Origin: Acidobacteriota bacterium
GTDB lineage: Bacteria > Acidobacteriota > Terriglobia > UBA7540
DNA: 25,188 nt
Assembly: GCA_003224635.1 (NCBI GenBank)
Contig: QHZK01000065.1
Location: 1-25,188 of the forward strand
Reading direction: 5' to 3'
The notes beneath the pieces were generated by a model. That model was not told the origin of the DNA and did no database searches. It saw only the letters and a list, made by a program, of their open reading frames with translations. Position 1 is the first letter of the stretch. Each line of letters begins with the position of its first letter. The position numbers were made by a program, and so were the translations under genes. Positions 15,523 to 23,863 of this stretch are shown here, in pieces.

Positions 15523-16307
15523 TTGCAATCGGGTTGGAGTCTTTTAACCTCCGACCGGGCCGGCCAAGCAAGGGCGGCAATTCCACCCGCGACAACGGAG
15601 TCGCGATTTGGCGTTGGGCTACACTCAGGGTCGAATGCAAACTGCGAAAATACCAGCAGATTTATGAAGGTTACGGCGGGATTATCCTACCCCGTCCCCC
15701 CCGATGGGGACCATCGCTGACTCCGTTGGACGCGACACTTTTCCCCAGTGGCAGGCTGCGTCGCCATCCTGAGCGACGGCATGGGCGAGGACGAGAGATA
15801 GCTTCCGCTTAGCGCAAGGAGAGAATCAGCAACCTCATCGACCAGACCCACGCCGCGTTGCTGAACGCCAAGAAGGAGTGACACGAGAAGGGGGAGAGTG
15901 CAGCGCTGCGGGCGTTCGTGGACACCCCCTAGGTCTCGTCGTCGCGACCCTGACGAACGTGCTCAAGGAGGTCACGCGGCGACTCCGACAGGCGGCGACG
16001 ATGAACGAAATCGAAGGGACCCGGCTCTCCGCCATCACCGAGCGGATCGCATCGCTCCACCAGGAGATCGACACCCCGATCCGCGAGGTGCAGAAACTGC
16101 TAACGGCGCACACACTGTGAGGTCTAGCAACATGAAATTAGACCCCTACCCAGTGCTGGCAGCCGGGAAAAGCAAGGCGTTGCAGGAGACAGCGAGTGCG
16201 TGTCGCCGCCCGCCCCATCACGCGGCGAACTTTGACCTCCGAGAACTACGTCCGGGCCGCCCGGCGAGCCCGACAAACACCTCGCCCCAAGAAAGGAGCG
16301 CAGAACT
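15523..16307. other. Largely unassigned 785-bp region with coding-like fragments
   Basis: Coding-like pieces in different frames suggest one or more eroded genes. Frame 3 at 15816-15881 reads KERISNLIDQTHAALLNAKK before TGA, then (after the stop) GESAALRAFVDTP to another stop. Frame 2 at 15950-16120 reads ATLTNVLKEVTRRLRQAATM and ITERIASLHQEIDTPIREVQ, a helical segment. None matches a family I can name. The last 30 bases hold the ribosome site of the Hsp20 gene. I found no CIRCE element before it. Confidence 0.4.
15950..16120 (+). pseudogene. Helical protein remnant of unknown origin
   Basis: The 3' part of this open frame (LRQAATMNEIEGTRLSAITE, SLHQEIDTPIREVQKLL) has the amphipathic heptad pattern and codon bias of real coding sequence, but no credible start or upstream domain. 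The preceding frame-3 piece (15816-15881) may be the front of the same gene. Family unknown. Confidence 0.3.
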
Positions 16308-16841
16308 ATGGTAGACCAAGCATCGAGAATGCCGCCCACGAAATCCGCTTCTCCAACACCGCTGAAGCTCGTCGCAGCAACCGATCTCTTCGCCAGCATG
16401 CAAAGGCTACACAACTCGGTCGCACGCCGCGCCTTTGAAATCTTTGAAAGCAAGGGCAGCGCCTTTGGGCGCGACCTCGAAGACTGGTTGCAGGCCGAAG
16501 CGGAATTAGTGCATCCTGTCCACGTTGACGTTACGGAATCCGCGGACGGCCTCACCGTTCGGGCTGAGGTGCCGGGCTTCAAGGCCGAAGAGCTCGCGGT
16601 CGGCGTGGAGGCAAGCCGGCTGACCATCGCGGGCAAGAGAGAAACCCACGAGGAACGCAAGGACGAAAAGACGATCTACAAGGAGCACTGCTCGGACCAG
16701 GTTCTTCGGGTGGTTGAGCTGCCCGCCGAGGTTGTGGCGGGAAGAGTCGCGGCCACGTTGAGGGATGGTGTGCTCGAACTCAAGATGCCAAAGGTCGCGC
16801 CCGCGAAGAAGGTCGTCCCAATTGGATCGAACGTGGCGTGA
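16308..16841 (+). CDS. Hsp20/alpha-crystallin small heat-shock protein with a DUF2934-like N-terminus
   Basis: The 177-aa product starts at ATG 16308, after AAGGAGCGCAGAACT. Residues about 36-68 (VARRAFEIFESKGSAFGRDL, EDWLQAEAELV) resemble the DUF2934 helix pair that appears in Hsp20 proteins of this phylum. Residues 70-165 form the alpha-crystallin domain (VHVDVTESADGLTVRAEVPG, LTIAGKRE) with the conserved LRDGVLELKMPK at 151-162. The C-terminal tail is short and lacks a clear I-x-I/V motif, which usually links dimers into larger oligomers (nearest is VVPIGSNVA). It acts as an ATP-independent holdase for unfolding proteins. A TetR gene follows on the same strand about 90 bases on. Confidence 0.9.
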   Translation: MVDQASRMPPTKSASPTPLKLVAATDLFASMQRLHNSVARRAFEIFESKGSAFGRDLEDWLQAEAELVHPVHVDVTESADGLTVRAEVPGFKAEELAVGVEASRLTIAGKRETHEERKDEKTIYKEHCSDQVLRVVELPAEVVAGRVAATLRDGVLELKMPKVAPAKKVVPIGSNVA

Positions 16842-16934
16842 GTCGTCCAAGGCGGCGCTGAAGTTGAGTTCATTACCAGATGCCACCTGGCGAGCGGCCC
16901 GGCCTGCCCGGTGATTTTCCTCTTGGCAGGATGA

Positions 16935-16946
16935 GTGAGTACTCAC
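16935..16946. promoter_or_regulatory. 12-bp palindrome GTGAGTACTCAC, likely TetR operator
   Basis: A perfect palindrome overlaps the first codons of the TetR-type gene (or lies 12 bases before the alternative start at 16959). TetR-family regulators bind palindromes of this type at their own promoters, and many operators have the TGAGTGxxCACTCA look. That the neighbouring regulator binds here is inference. Confidence 0.5.
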
Positions 16947-17520
16947 CACAATAGCTTCATGGCCGAATCGGAACCAGGCACGCGAGACCAAATCGTGACC
17001 GCGACCCGCAAACTGATCGAAGATCGCGGAATCGCGCACGGCACAACGAAAAAGATCGCTCAAGCCGCTGGATGTGCTGAGGGAACGATTTTCCGCTACT
17101 TCGCTCGCAAAGAAGACCTCCTCCTAGCGGCTGTGCTCGCCAACTTTCCAACTTTCAAAGAGTCTCTAATGTCCATCAGTGAAGGAACTCCAAGCCAACG
17201 ACTTCATCGTCTTGGCCTAAACGTGATCCGGTTTTTTGAGCAGAGCACGCCGGCGGCGGTGGCTGTTCTTTCCGATGCCGAACTCACACACGCCATCGCG
17301 AAATCGTCCGCGAGCGGCACGGCGGGATGCGCACGGACATTTCGCCGGTACACATTGCTTCCACCCTGTTGGGGCCGTGCTTCTTCCGGGTGTTCACCCG
17401 CCTTTCCCTCACGGAAAATGCGCCGGAATTGAGCGATGAAGATTTCGTCGCGGGCGTAGTCGAAGCCCTTTGGGAAGGAGTACGCCTTGCTGGTAGCAAG
17501 CCTATGAGAGACTTGTCCAC
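16935..17520 (+). pseudogene. TetR-family transcriptional regulator, frameshifted
   Basis: The start is either GTG 16935 (after CAGGA) or ATG 16959. Residues from MAESEPGTRDQIVTATRKLI through AAGCAEGTIFRYFARKEDLL are a typical TetR helix-turn-helix. The ligand domain continues LHRLGLNVIRFFEQSTPAAV to AELTH; then the frame is lost. One base restored at about 17291 (plus strand cacacacgcc) gives RHREIVRERHGGMRTDISPV, TLLGPCFFRVFTRLSLTENA and LWEGVR, the expected second half, to about 17495. The frame itself has no family-like stop and runs on to 17692. As read, the protein would bind DNA through an intact HTH but lack most of the dimerisation domain. A target could be the flanking Hsp20 gene or lost efflux genes. 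Confidence 0.8.
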
Positions 17521-17655
17521 AACCTCGCCCATCTCCGCCTCAACGCTATGGAATTTGAGGAGGCCGGGGAACGCCTGCGGAGCGTTGTGCAGCACACTCA
17601 TAGCTTGCCCGGCGACTTCCAGCCACCGCCCGATTTCCTGGCCGGGACACCGTAG
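17503..17655 (+). pseudogene. 3' remnant of an unidentified gene
   Basis: Frame 1 reads YERLVHNLAHLRLNAMEFEE, AGERLRSVVQHTHSLPGDFQ and PPPDFLAGTP before TAG. It has protein-like composition and helical pattern, and a stop (TAG) lies just upstream in the same frame, so only the 3' end remains. It begins where the TetR homology ends, giving a gene junction near 17500. I do not recognise the family. Confidence 0.4.
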
Positions 17656-17875
17656 TTCTTCGTGGAGCGGCGTACCAGACAAGGGAGGGTAGAGGACAAC
17701 GGCATCATCAGAGCGCACTCAGCTCACGCCGCAGCGCCCCTCGTGGCTCGGGGTCAACCAGGAGCCCCCGAGGCCTGCGAGCCCGAGGCGCCCCGAGAGC
17801 GCTCGGCAAGCTTCATGGGCCGTTTGCTCCTCAAAAAAACAGATTGCGGAAAAGCTCTTTCGCCCCAAAAGAAAC
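17656..17875. other. Convergent spacer with GC-rich inverted repeats and a T-run
   Basis: CTCGGGG (17748-17754) pairs with CCCCGAG copies at about 17766 and 17790, giving several alternative stems. A weaker hairpin with a T-run, listed separately, sits nearer the receptor gene. No gene is seen. Confidence 0.4.
17833..17863 (-). terminator. Weak intrinsic-terminator-like structure after the TonB receptor
   Basis: On the minus strand GCGAAAGAGCTTTTCCGC can fold imperfectly, and seven T follow seven bases later (17839-17833). The stem is weak and the T-run not directly adjacent. Confidence 0.3.
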
Positions 17876-20563
17876 TCAAAACCGGAACTTGAAAGACAGT
17901 TGCAGCTCGCGCGCCGACTGGGCGGCGTCAGCGTGGCGGAAGGTGTCCGGGGTCATTGGGGTCGGAGCCTCGTCAAGGTTTCGACACCCGCACACGCCGA
18001 TAAAGTTCTTGAAGTTCACGCGATTGAAAAGATTGAAGGCGTCCACGCCGAATTCCACCTTCGCATGTCGGCCGACACTTGGAAGACTGAAATCCCTTGA
18101 CAAGTGGATGTCCAGGTCTGCGTACCCGGGACCGTTTCCTGTGTTACGGCTCACGCCTGCCGGCCGGTCGCTCGTGACGTCGTCGCCATTGTAATCGAAG
18201 CCCGTGGTGATGTTATACGGCAGCCCGGAATTCAGTTTGACGACTGCTCCTGTCTTGAGGCCGAACGGCAGCCGATAGAACGCGGTCAGGGTGAAGCGGT
18301 GGCGCCGGTCGAAGTCCGACCGCCCCCATTCGCCGCTGAAATCATAGCTATTTGCTGGATACAGGCCGAACGAACCAAAGGGCACATCGAGCTGGGAGCC
18401 GATGGAAGAGGAGAGTACGCCGCTGGCGTCGTCCATGGACTTGGAGAGCGTGTACTGCGCCAGGACGTCGAGTCGCTCGCCCACGGTAGTCTGATAGGTG
18501 ACCACTACGTTGTTACCTCGAGACAGCCCGGAGGTTTCGTACTCGTTGATGTCGCCTACGCTCCCGAAAGGTCGCAGGCCGCTCGATGGCACACAGGACG
18601 AGGGGCTACCGGGAGGGCAGGGATTGTACGTGCCTGGAAGCGGCGCGTTGATGTTTCGCTGTCGATAGAGTCTGACCCCGCGCAGCGTGGTGAACTCTAC
18701 GGTCAGGAAGTTCCTGCCAGCACCCAGTTGCCGCTCGACGCCCACGCTCGCCTGCGTGAGGTAAGGGGTATGGGCATTCGGCTCGATCCGCAACACCCTG
18801 GGCAGAGCGAAGCTCACCAAACCCGATGGCGTGAAGGGGTCCGGAAAACCCGGCTGCTGAATGACAAGCTCCTGGATCCGCGACCCATTGTGGAGCAGCG
18901 CATCCCGCTCGATGAAACCCGGCTGGCGATCGTAGAAAACGCCGGCGCCGGCGCGGATGACCGTCCGGCCACGGTGAGGCGCGTAGGCAACAGAAAGCCG
19001 AGGGGCCCAGTTGCCGAACGCCGGCAGAGGAACATGGGACTGGAATTCCTGCCGCAGGCCCAGGGAAAGGGAGAGATTCGGGCGCGCGCGGAACTCATCC
19101 TCGATGAAAGCAAAGAACTCATTCTGGGTGAAGGAGACTCTGGGGTCTCCCTGGTTCACCGTATATTTAAACGGCTGGCCTGCGGTGTACGCAGCCGGAG
19201 TCTGAAACGTGAAAGTCCCTCCAAAATTCGAGGTGTCGAAAGCGCTCAAGAACCGCGGTCTTACGTTTCCTCCAAAGCGTATCGTGTGCCTTCCATTGAT
19301 CAGGCTGGCGATGTCCTGGAAGTTAAGCACCTTCTCCCGATCGTGACGGGAGGCCTGCGCGCCGCCCGAGTTGAAGAACCCATCCACGATGATCGCCGGC
19401 CGGTCGGAAACGCTGTCCGTGCCCTTGGGCTGGCTTTTGAAGGTAAAACGGGCCTCATTCAGGAAATTGTCCGAAACGGTGGAGGTCTCGAAAATCTTCA
19501 GCTCGTTTTCGCGGTCGAACTCGTTGACCGCCCGCTCGGGCAGGTCAAAGTCTCGAAGAATTTCATTTCGCTTAGGCTTGTTCTTGTATTTGTAGGTCAG
19601 CGCCAGCTTGTGAATGTGCCTCAGCGAGTAATCGAGGCGTCCGAACAAATACGTATCGCGCTCCCGAAGCATGACATTCTCGGTCAGGTGGCCTGAAGCC
19701 GTGCGCGCGTTGATTACCTGGGCCTGGTTGTTGACGCGGTACCGGCCCGCGATGAAGAAGGTAAAGTGCCTCATCACCGGACCGCTGAGTTGCGCCTCGG
19801 CGATGGCGCGTTGAAGCGGCGGATTTGACGTAGCAAAAGCATTGCGCGCGTTGAAGGCGGAGTTGCGCATCAGGAGAGAAACCTGGCCACGGTAGCGATG
19901 GTGGGCCCCCGACCGTGTGGTGACGTTGATACGCCCTTTCCCGGGCCGCGCAAACTCAGCCGTGTAAGGGCCCTTGTCGACGGCGATCTCCTTGATACTC
20001 GACATCGGGACTTCGAGCGAACCGCTCTCCACGCCATCCACGATGAGCTGGGGTCCTTGCGCGCCGGCCACCGCAGGATTGAGAAACAGCGCAGGTACAT
20101 CGAGCGGATCCCCTTCTTTCACAGGCAAGTTCTGGAGCAAATGCTGGTCAAGCTGGACGGTGTTGACCTTTTCGTCCGCGGACACGGCGGCATCGGCTTT
20201 GGCGGAGACGGTCACCTGCGCCCTGACCTGCGCGAGCCGGAGGCGCACTCGCACTCGAGTCGCTGCCGGCGGGTTGATCGCAACAGGCTGCTGCACGTTT
20301 TCGAATCCCGGAGTTTCGATAATGAGGACATATTGGCCGGCGGGCAAGTCGTCGAAGTCAAAGTCACCCTCCTCGTCAGACTCCGTCTTGAACTCTTTGG
20401 CCGTGGTCTTGTCGCGAAGCTTGACCTCGGCGCCGGGCACCGCGGCTCCTGTAGAATCCTCCACCGTGCCTCTGAGCGCTCCCAGGCTTTGGCCTTTGGC
20501 GCTCGGCAGAAGTGTGGAAGAGCTGAGAGCCAGTAAAACCAGAGTTGTGACGACGGTTTTCAC
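17876..20563 (-). CDS. TonB-dependent receptor, Oar-like, with carboxypeptidase-regulatory N-terminal domain
   Basis: An intact 895-aa outer-membrane protein. GTG 20563 is the start: an in-frame TGA stands directly before it, and AGAGGG lies a few bases upstream. Residues 1-24 form a signal peptide (TTLVLLALSSSTLLPSAKG). Residues 27-110 are a CarboxypepD_reg-like beta-sandwich (LGALRGTVEDSTGAAVPGAE, DDLPAGQYVLIIETPGFENV). Residues about 115-215 are the plug (LIVDGVESGSLEVPMSSIKE, YTAEFARPGKGRINVTTRSG), and the rest is the barrel, ending LQLSFKFRF with a terminal Phe. Such Oar-like receptors are abundant in Acidobacteriota and import oligosaccharides, peptides or siderophores, or act in adhesion. 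Its 5' end is 51 bases after the stop of the ABC exporter gene, same strand, so they may be cotranscribed. Confidence 0.92.
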   Translation of the reverse strand: MKTVVTTLVLLALSSSTLLPSAKGQSLGALRGTVEDSTGAAVPGAEVKLRDKTTAKEFKTESDEEGDFDFDDLPAGQYVLIIETPGFENVQQPVAINPPAATRVRVRLRLAQVRAQVTVSAKADAAVSADEKVNTVQLDQHLLQNLPVKEGDPLDVPALFLNPAVAGAQGPQLIVDGVESGSLEVPMSSIKEIAVDKGPYTAEFARPGKGRINVTTRSGAHHRYRGQVSLLMRNSAFNARNAFATSNPPLQRAIAEAQLSGPVMRHFTFFIAGRYRVNNQAQVINARTASGHLTENVMLRERDTYLFGRLDYSLRHIHKLALTYKYKNKPKRNEILRDFDLPERAVNEFDRENELKIFETSTVSDNFLNEARFTFKSQPKGTDSVSDRPAIIVDGFFNSGGAQASRHDREKVLNFQDIASLINGRHTIRFGGNVRPRFLSAFDTSNFGGTFTFQTPAAYTAGQPFKYTVNQGDPRVSFTQNEFFAFIEDEFRARPNLSLSLGLRQEFQSHVPLPAFGNWAPRLSVAYAPHRGRTVIRAGAGVFYDRQPGFIERDALLHNGSRIQELVIQQPGFPDPFTPSGLVSFALPRVLRIEPNAHTPYLTQASVGVERQLGAGRNFLTVEFTTLRGVRLYRQRNINAPLPGTYNPCPPGSPSSCVPSSGLRPFGSVGDINEYETSGLSRGNNVVVTYQTTVGERLDVLAQYTLSKSMDDASGVLSSSIGSQLDVPFGSFGLYPANSYDFSGEWGRSDFDRRHRFTLTAFYRLPFGLKTGAVVKLNSGLPYNITTGFDYNGDDVTSDRPAGVSRNTGNGPGYADLDIHLSRDFSLPSVGRHAKVEFGVDAFNLFNRVNFKNFIGVCGCRNLDEAPTPMTPDTFRHADAAQSARELQLSFKFRF

Positions 20564-20614
20564 TCATCCCTCTGATCATCGGTCGGGTTGATTCAAACAG
20601 GTTGCTGATCCGCA

Positions 20615-22471
20615 CTAAGGAGATTTTATCGCGGCGCTCTCATCCTCCGTTGCCGTTTGGAGGCGATAGAGATGCGCATATCTGCCGCCGCGAGCCAGGA
20701 GCTCGGTGTGAGCGCCCTCTTCGATGATCCGGCCGCGATCGATCACGATGATGCGGTCGGCGAGGCGCACGGTCGACAGGCGGTGGGCGATGATGAAGGT
20801 GGTGCGCCCGGCGGCCGCGCGCTCGAGCGCTTCCATCACGATGCGCTCGGCGTCGGCGTCGAGACCGGTGGTCGGCTCGTCGAGGATGAGAATGGGGGCG
20901 TCCCGCAGCACGGCGCGCGCGATGGCAAGGCGCTGCTTCTGCCCGCCCGAGAGCGTGGTCCCTCGCTCCGCCACCTCAGTGTCATAGCCCTCGGGGAACC
21001 GCCGGATGAACTCATCCGCCATGGCGACGTGGGCCGCGACGACGATCTGCTCCTCGCTGGCTCCCGGACTGCCAAAGGCGATGTTCTCCCGCAGGGTCCC
21101 GCTGAAGACGAGGGAGTCCTGCAAGACCAGGCTGATCTGCTCGCGCAGCGACTGCAAGGTGTAGTTCCGAATGTCCTCGCCATCAATCAAGACCGCGCCC
21201 CGGGTGGGGTCGTAGAAGCGAGGGACCAGGCTAACCAGGGTGCTCTTACCGGCGCCCGTGGCCCCGACGATGGCAATCTTTTGTCCCGGCGCGATCGCCA
21301 GGTTAACATGCGAGAGCACGGGTTGGCCGGGCTCGTACTCGAAGGATACGTCGCGGAGCTCGATCTCACCCTGGAGGCGCGGGGCGGGGCACGCCCCCTT
21401 CCGATCCGTCAGTTCACTCCGCACGCTCATCACGTCGGCGATGCGCTCGGCCGCCACGCTGGCCCGGTTGAACATGTAGGAGAAGCGCGCCAGGGCCTTC
21501 ATGGGGTTGTAGAAGCTGGTGACGTAGGCGAAGAAGATGACCACGTCTCCGGTAGACAGCTCTCCTGAGAGCACGCGCGTGGCGCCGTACCAGATCACGA
21601 TGGTCAGACCCAGCGCGGCCAGGAAATCGACCAGGGGCGCGACACGCGCCTGATACTCGATGCTCTCCAGGTACGCCTGGAGGTAGCCTTCACTGCGCGC
21701 CTGAAAGCGCTCATCGAACTGGTCTTCCTGTGCCAGCCCCTGCACGATGCGGATAGAAGCTAGGGCCTCCTGAGCCAGGGCCGCCATCAGGCTGGTGCTG
21801 TGGCGGGCCTTGCGGGTGGCCAGCTTGATACGGCGTGTGTGCCGGAAGACAGTCCAGAACAGCAGCGGGGCCACCGATAGCGCGGCCAACGCAAACCGCC
21901 AGTCAAGCCACAACATCAGCGCGAGCATCGCCACCAGCAGGAACCCGTTGCTGCCGAAGACGATGGTGCCGCTGACGATAAAGTCCTGGATCGATTGAAT
22001 GTCGGAGGTCACGCGATGGGTAAGGTCCCCGGTGCGTTGACGGTCGTGGAAGCGAAGCGAGAGCCGCTGCATGTGCGCAAACAGGTCACGCCGCAACGCG
22101 AACACAAAGCGCTGGCCGACTCTCCCGAGAAGGCGAGTAAAATAGTAGGTCAGTACGCCGGTGAGAAGAGCAATGAGGAGGCTTGCGGCGCACGAGCCGT
22201 AGAGAATCTCGATCTTGCTGTACGGGGCGTTATCCAGCCAGGCGCGCAAGAAAGGTACGCGGCTCGGCTTATGGGAGAGCACACGGTCGATCACCACCTT
22301 CAGGGGCCAGGGACGTAAGACGCTGAGCGTCCCATCCAGCATCATCGCCAGCCCCGCCAGGCACAACTCCTTCCAAAAGGGTCGGAGCAAAGGCAAGAAG
22401 TGGTGGATCCATTCGGCAATGGGTTTCGGGTTCTTGAGGCCCTTAGGGTCCGCATAACTCGCAATCGGCAT
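20615..22471 (-). CDS. ABC exporter, fused membrane and ATPase domains (MsbA/lipid-glycan type)
   Basis: A 618-aa half-transporter. Residues about 30-320 are a type-I exporter membrane domain with six helices (e.g. IVFGSNGFLLVAMLALMLWL). Residues about 370-600 are the ATPase with Walker A GATGAGKST, Q-loop LVLQDSLVFSG, signature LSGGQKQR, Walker B ILILDEPT and H-loop IIAHRLS, all intact. Homodimers of this kind flip lipid A, lipid-linked glycans or hydrophobic compounds. Its position between two glycosyltransferase genes and a large outer-membrane receptor suggests export of a glycolipid or lipid-linked glycan (inference). ATG 22471 has a GAG-type ribosome site within 20 bases. The gap to the glycosyltransferase stop is 129 bp. 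Confidence 0.93.
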   Translation of the reverse strand: MPIASYADPKGLKNPKPIAEWIHHFLPLLRPFWKELCLAGLAMMLDGTLSVLRPWPLKVVIDRVLSHKPSRVPFLRAWLDNAPYSKIEILYGSCAASLLIALLTGVLTYYFTRLLGRVGQRFVFALRRDLFAHMQRLSLRFHDRQRTGDLTHRVTSDIQSIQDFIVSGTIVFGSNGFLLVAMLALMLWLDWRFALAALSVAPLLFWTVFRHTRRIKLATRKARHSTSLMAALAQEALASIRIVQGLAQEDQFDERFQARSEGYLQAYLESIEYQARVAPLVDFLAALGLTIVIWYGATRVLSGELSTGDVVIFFAYVTSFYNPMKALARFSYMFNRASVAAERIADVMSVRSELTDRKGACPAPRLQGEIELRDVSFEYEPGQPVLSHVNLAIAPGQKIAIVGATGAGKSTLVSLVPRFYDPTRGAVLIDGEDIRNYTLQSLREQISLVLQDSLVFSGTLRENIAFGSPGASEEQIVVAAHVAMADEFIRRFPEGYDTEVAERGTTLSGGQKQRLAIARAVLRDAPILILDEPTTGLDADAERIVMEALERAAAGRTTFIIAHRLSTVRLADRIIVIDRGRIIEEGAHTELLARGGRYAHLYRLQTATEDESAAIKSP

Positions 22472-22600
22472 AAGTGGTCACTCGCCTCAGAAGGACCCGG
22501 TTTCAGGCCGATGTCCGACGCCTCAAGGTAAGCTGTCAAAAGTGCTTGGGGCACGCTCGGCGGCGGGCTGGAGCGGCCGTTCGCGCCCTCTCCCCCCGCC

Positions 22601-23863
22601 TCACGCGGACATGGCCACGAGCTGCTTCGGGCCGAGTAACGGCTCGACCCAATCGATCACCTGAGCCGCACTCTCGGTCCAGGTGCGTTTCGAGCAAGAC
22701 AGGTTGGCCTTTCTGCCCAGGTCCCGGCACAGCGATACGTCTCTTTGGAGGCGGAGGATACACTCCACCAAGCCGGCGCGATCGCCGGGCTCGAACAGCA
22801 GGCCATTGACCCCGTCTGCCACGACTTCTGCTACTTGTCCCACCCTGCTCGCGACCACCGCGCGACCCGCAGCCATGTACTCGAAAAGCTTGAGCGGCGA
22901 GTAGTAAAACTCGTCGAGCGCCGGATAGGGCGCCACGGCCACATCCATCGCGGCCACGTACTGAGGTATCTCCTGGTGCGCCACGCTTCCGGTGAACGTC
23001 GCAGCCGCCCGGAGTCCTGCCTTCCGAGCCTTCTCTTCGAGGAGCGGCCTCAGGGGTCCGTCGCCGACAAGCAGCAAGTGAGTTGAGGGCTCGGTCCGGT
23101 GCAAGTCCTCGAAGGCGTCGAGCAGCAGATCGACGCCGTGCCATCCCTTAAAGGTGCCCACGAAGCCAACCACGAAGCGGCCGTCGAGGTTGAAGCGTCG
23201 CCGCACTGGATCTGGATCCAGATGGATCTGGAACAGGCGAGTATCGACGGCATTGGGCAGGACGCGAATCGACTCTCGCGGTACGCCGGCTTGTTCCGCC
23301 CGCGCGCGCAGCGAATCCGAAACCGCGACCAACAGACTAGCCCTGCGCCAGATCTTGCGCTCCACCCAGCGGGCCAGGGGCGGACAGGTCAAGCCTGCCC
23401 CGTATTGCTGCTGTTCGTAAGCCAAAGGCGCGTTGACTTCGAGCACGAGCGGGATGGAGAGTTCTTTCGCCAGCCACAAACCCGCCATACCCCATAAGCT
23501 GTAACGCTCGTAGATGAAGTCCGGGTCGAATTCCCGGGCCACACGCGCCGCCTCCTTAAAGAACCGCAGATTGTGCAGCGCCCTGACTACGTCCGGGTTC
23601 CTTCGCGTGGGCCGGCCAGCCAGCCGGTGGCAAACCCTTGAGGCGTGAGCGAGGGTGTAGTTCCAAGCCGCAAGCGGCGCGGCGCGCACCGCTGCCTGCA
23701 GCTCAGCCTCGAGAGACGCCGGAGAACCCACTTGAGTCGAAACCACGCTGACGTCATGGCCGAGGTCAGCCAAGGCGCGCACGAAGGCTCGAACGTGAAT
23801 GGAGCCGCCCTTCAGGCCCGAGGCATCAATGCCGGTATCATGACAGAGGTACAGAACGTTCAT
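22601..23863 (-). CDS. GT4-type glycosyltransferase
   Basis: A 420-aa protein of GT-B fold. The N-domain begins NVLYLCHDTGIDASGLKGGS and carries IHVRAFVRALADLGHDVSVV, the usual acceptor-side opening. The C-domain carries the donor-site strand VVGFVGTFKGWHGVDLLLDA, LLLVGDGPLRPLLEEKA and the nucleotide-sugar motif EFYYSPLKLFEYMAAGRAVV, whose Glu (LFE) fits the retaining GT4 family. It transfers a sugar from an NDP-sugar to a growing cell-surface glycan; the sugar cannot be told. ATG 23863 overlaps the stop of the upstream glycosyltransferase gene by four bases (ATGA), so translation is probably coupled. Confidence 0.92.
   Translation of the reverse strand: MNVLYLCHDTGIDASGLKGGSIHVRAFVRALADLGHDVSVVSTQVGSPASLEAELQAAVRAAPLAAWNYTLAHASRVCHRLAGRPTRRNPDVVRALHNLRFFKEAARVAREFDPDFIYERYSLWGMAGLWLAKELSIPLVLEVNAPLAYEQQQYGAGLTCPPLARWVERKIWRRASLLVAVSDSLRARAEQAGVPRESIRVLPNAVDTRLFQIHLDPDPVRRRFNLDGRFVVGFVGTFKGWHGVDLLLDAFEDLHRTEPSTHLLLVGDGPLRPLLEEKARKAGLRAAATFTGSVAHQEIPQYVAAMDVAVAPYPALDEFYYSPLKLFEYMAAGRAVVASRVGQVAEVVADGVNGLLFEPGDRAGLVECILRLQRDVSLCRDLGRKANLSCSKRTWTESAAQVIDWVEPLLGPKQLVAMSA

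Noticed and set aside
16100..16307. CIRCE or sigma32 element before Hsp20
   Set aside because: No TTAGCACTC/GAGTGCTAA pair and no sigma32-like hexamers found.
18104..19696. 530-aa open frame on the plus strand
   Set aside because: It is the antisense shadow of the TonB receptor, whose domains are clear on the other strand.
20657..21568. 303-aa open frame on the plus strand
   Set aside because: Antisense shadow of the ABC exporter ATPase domain.
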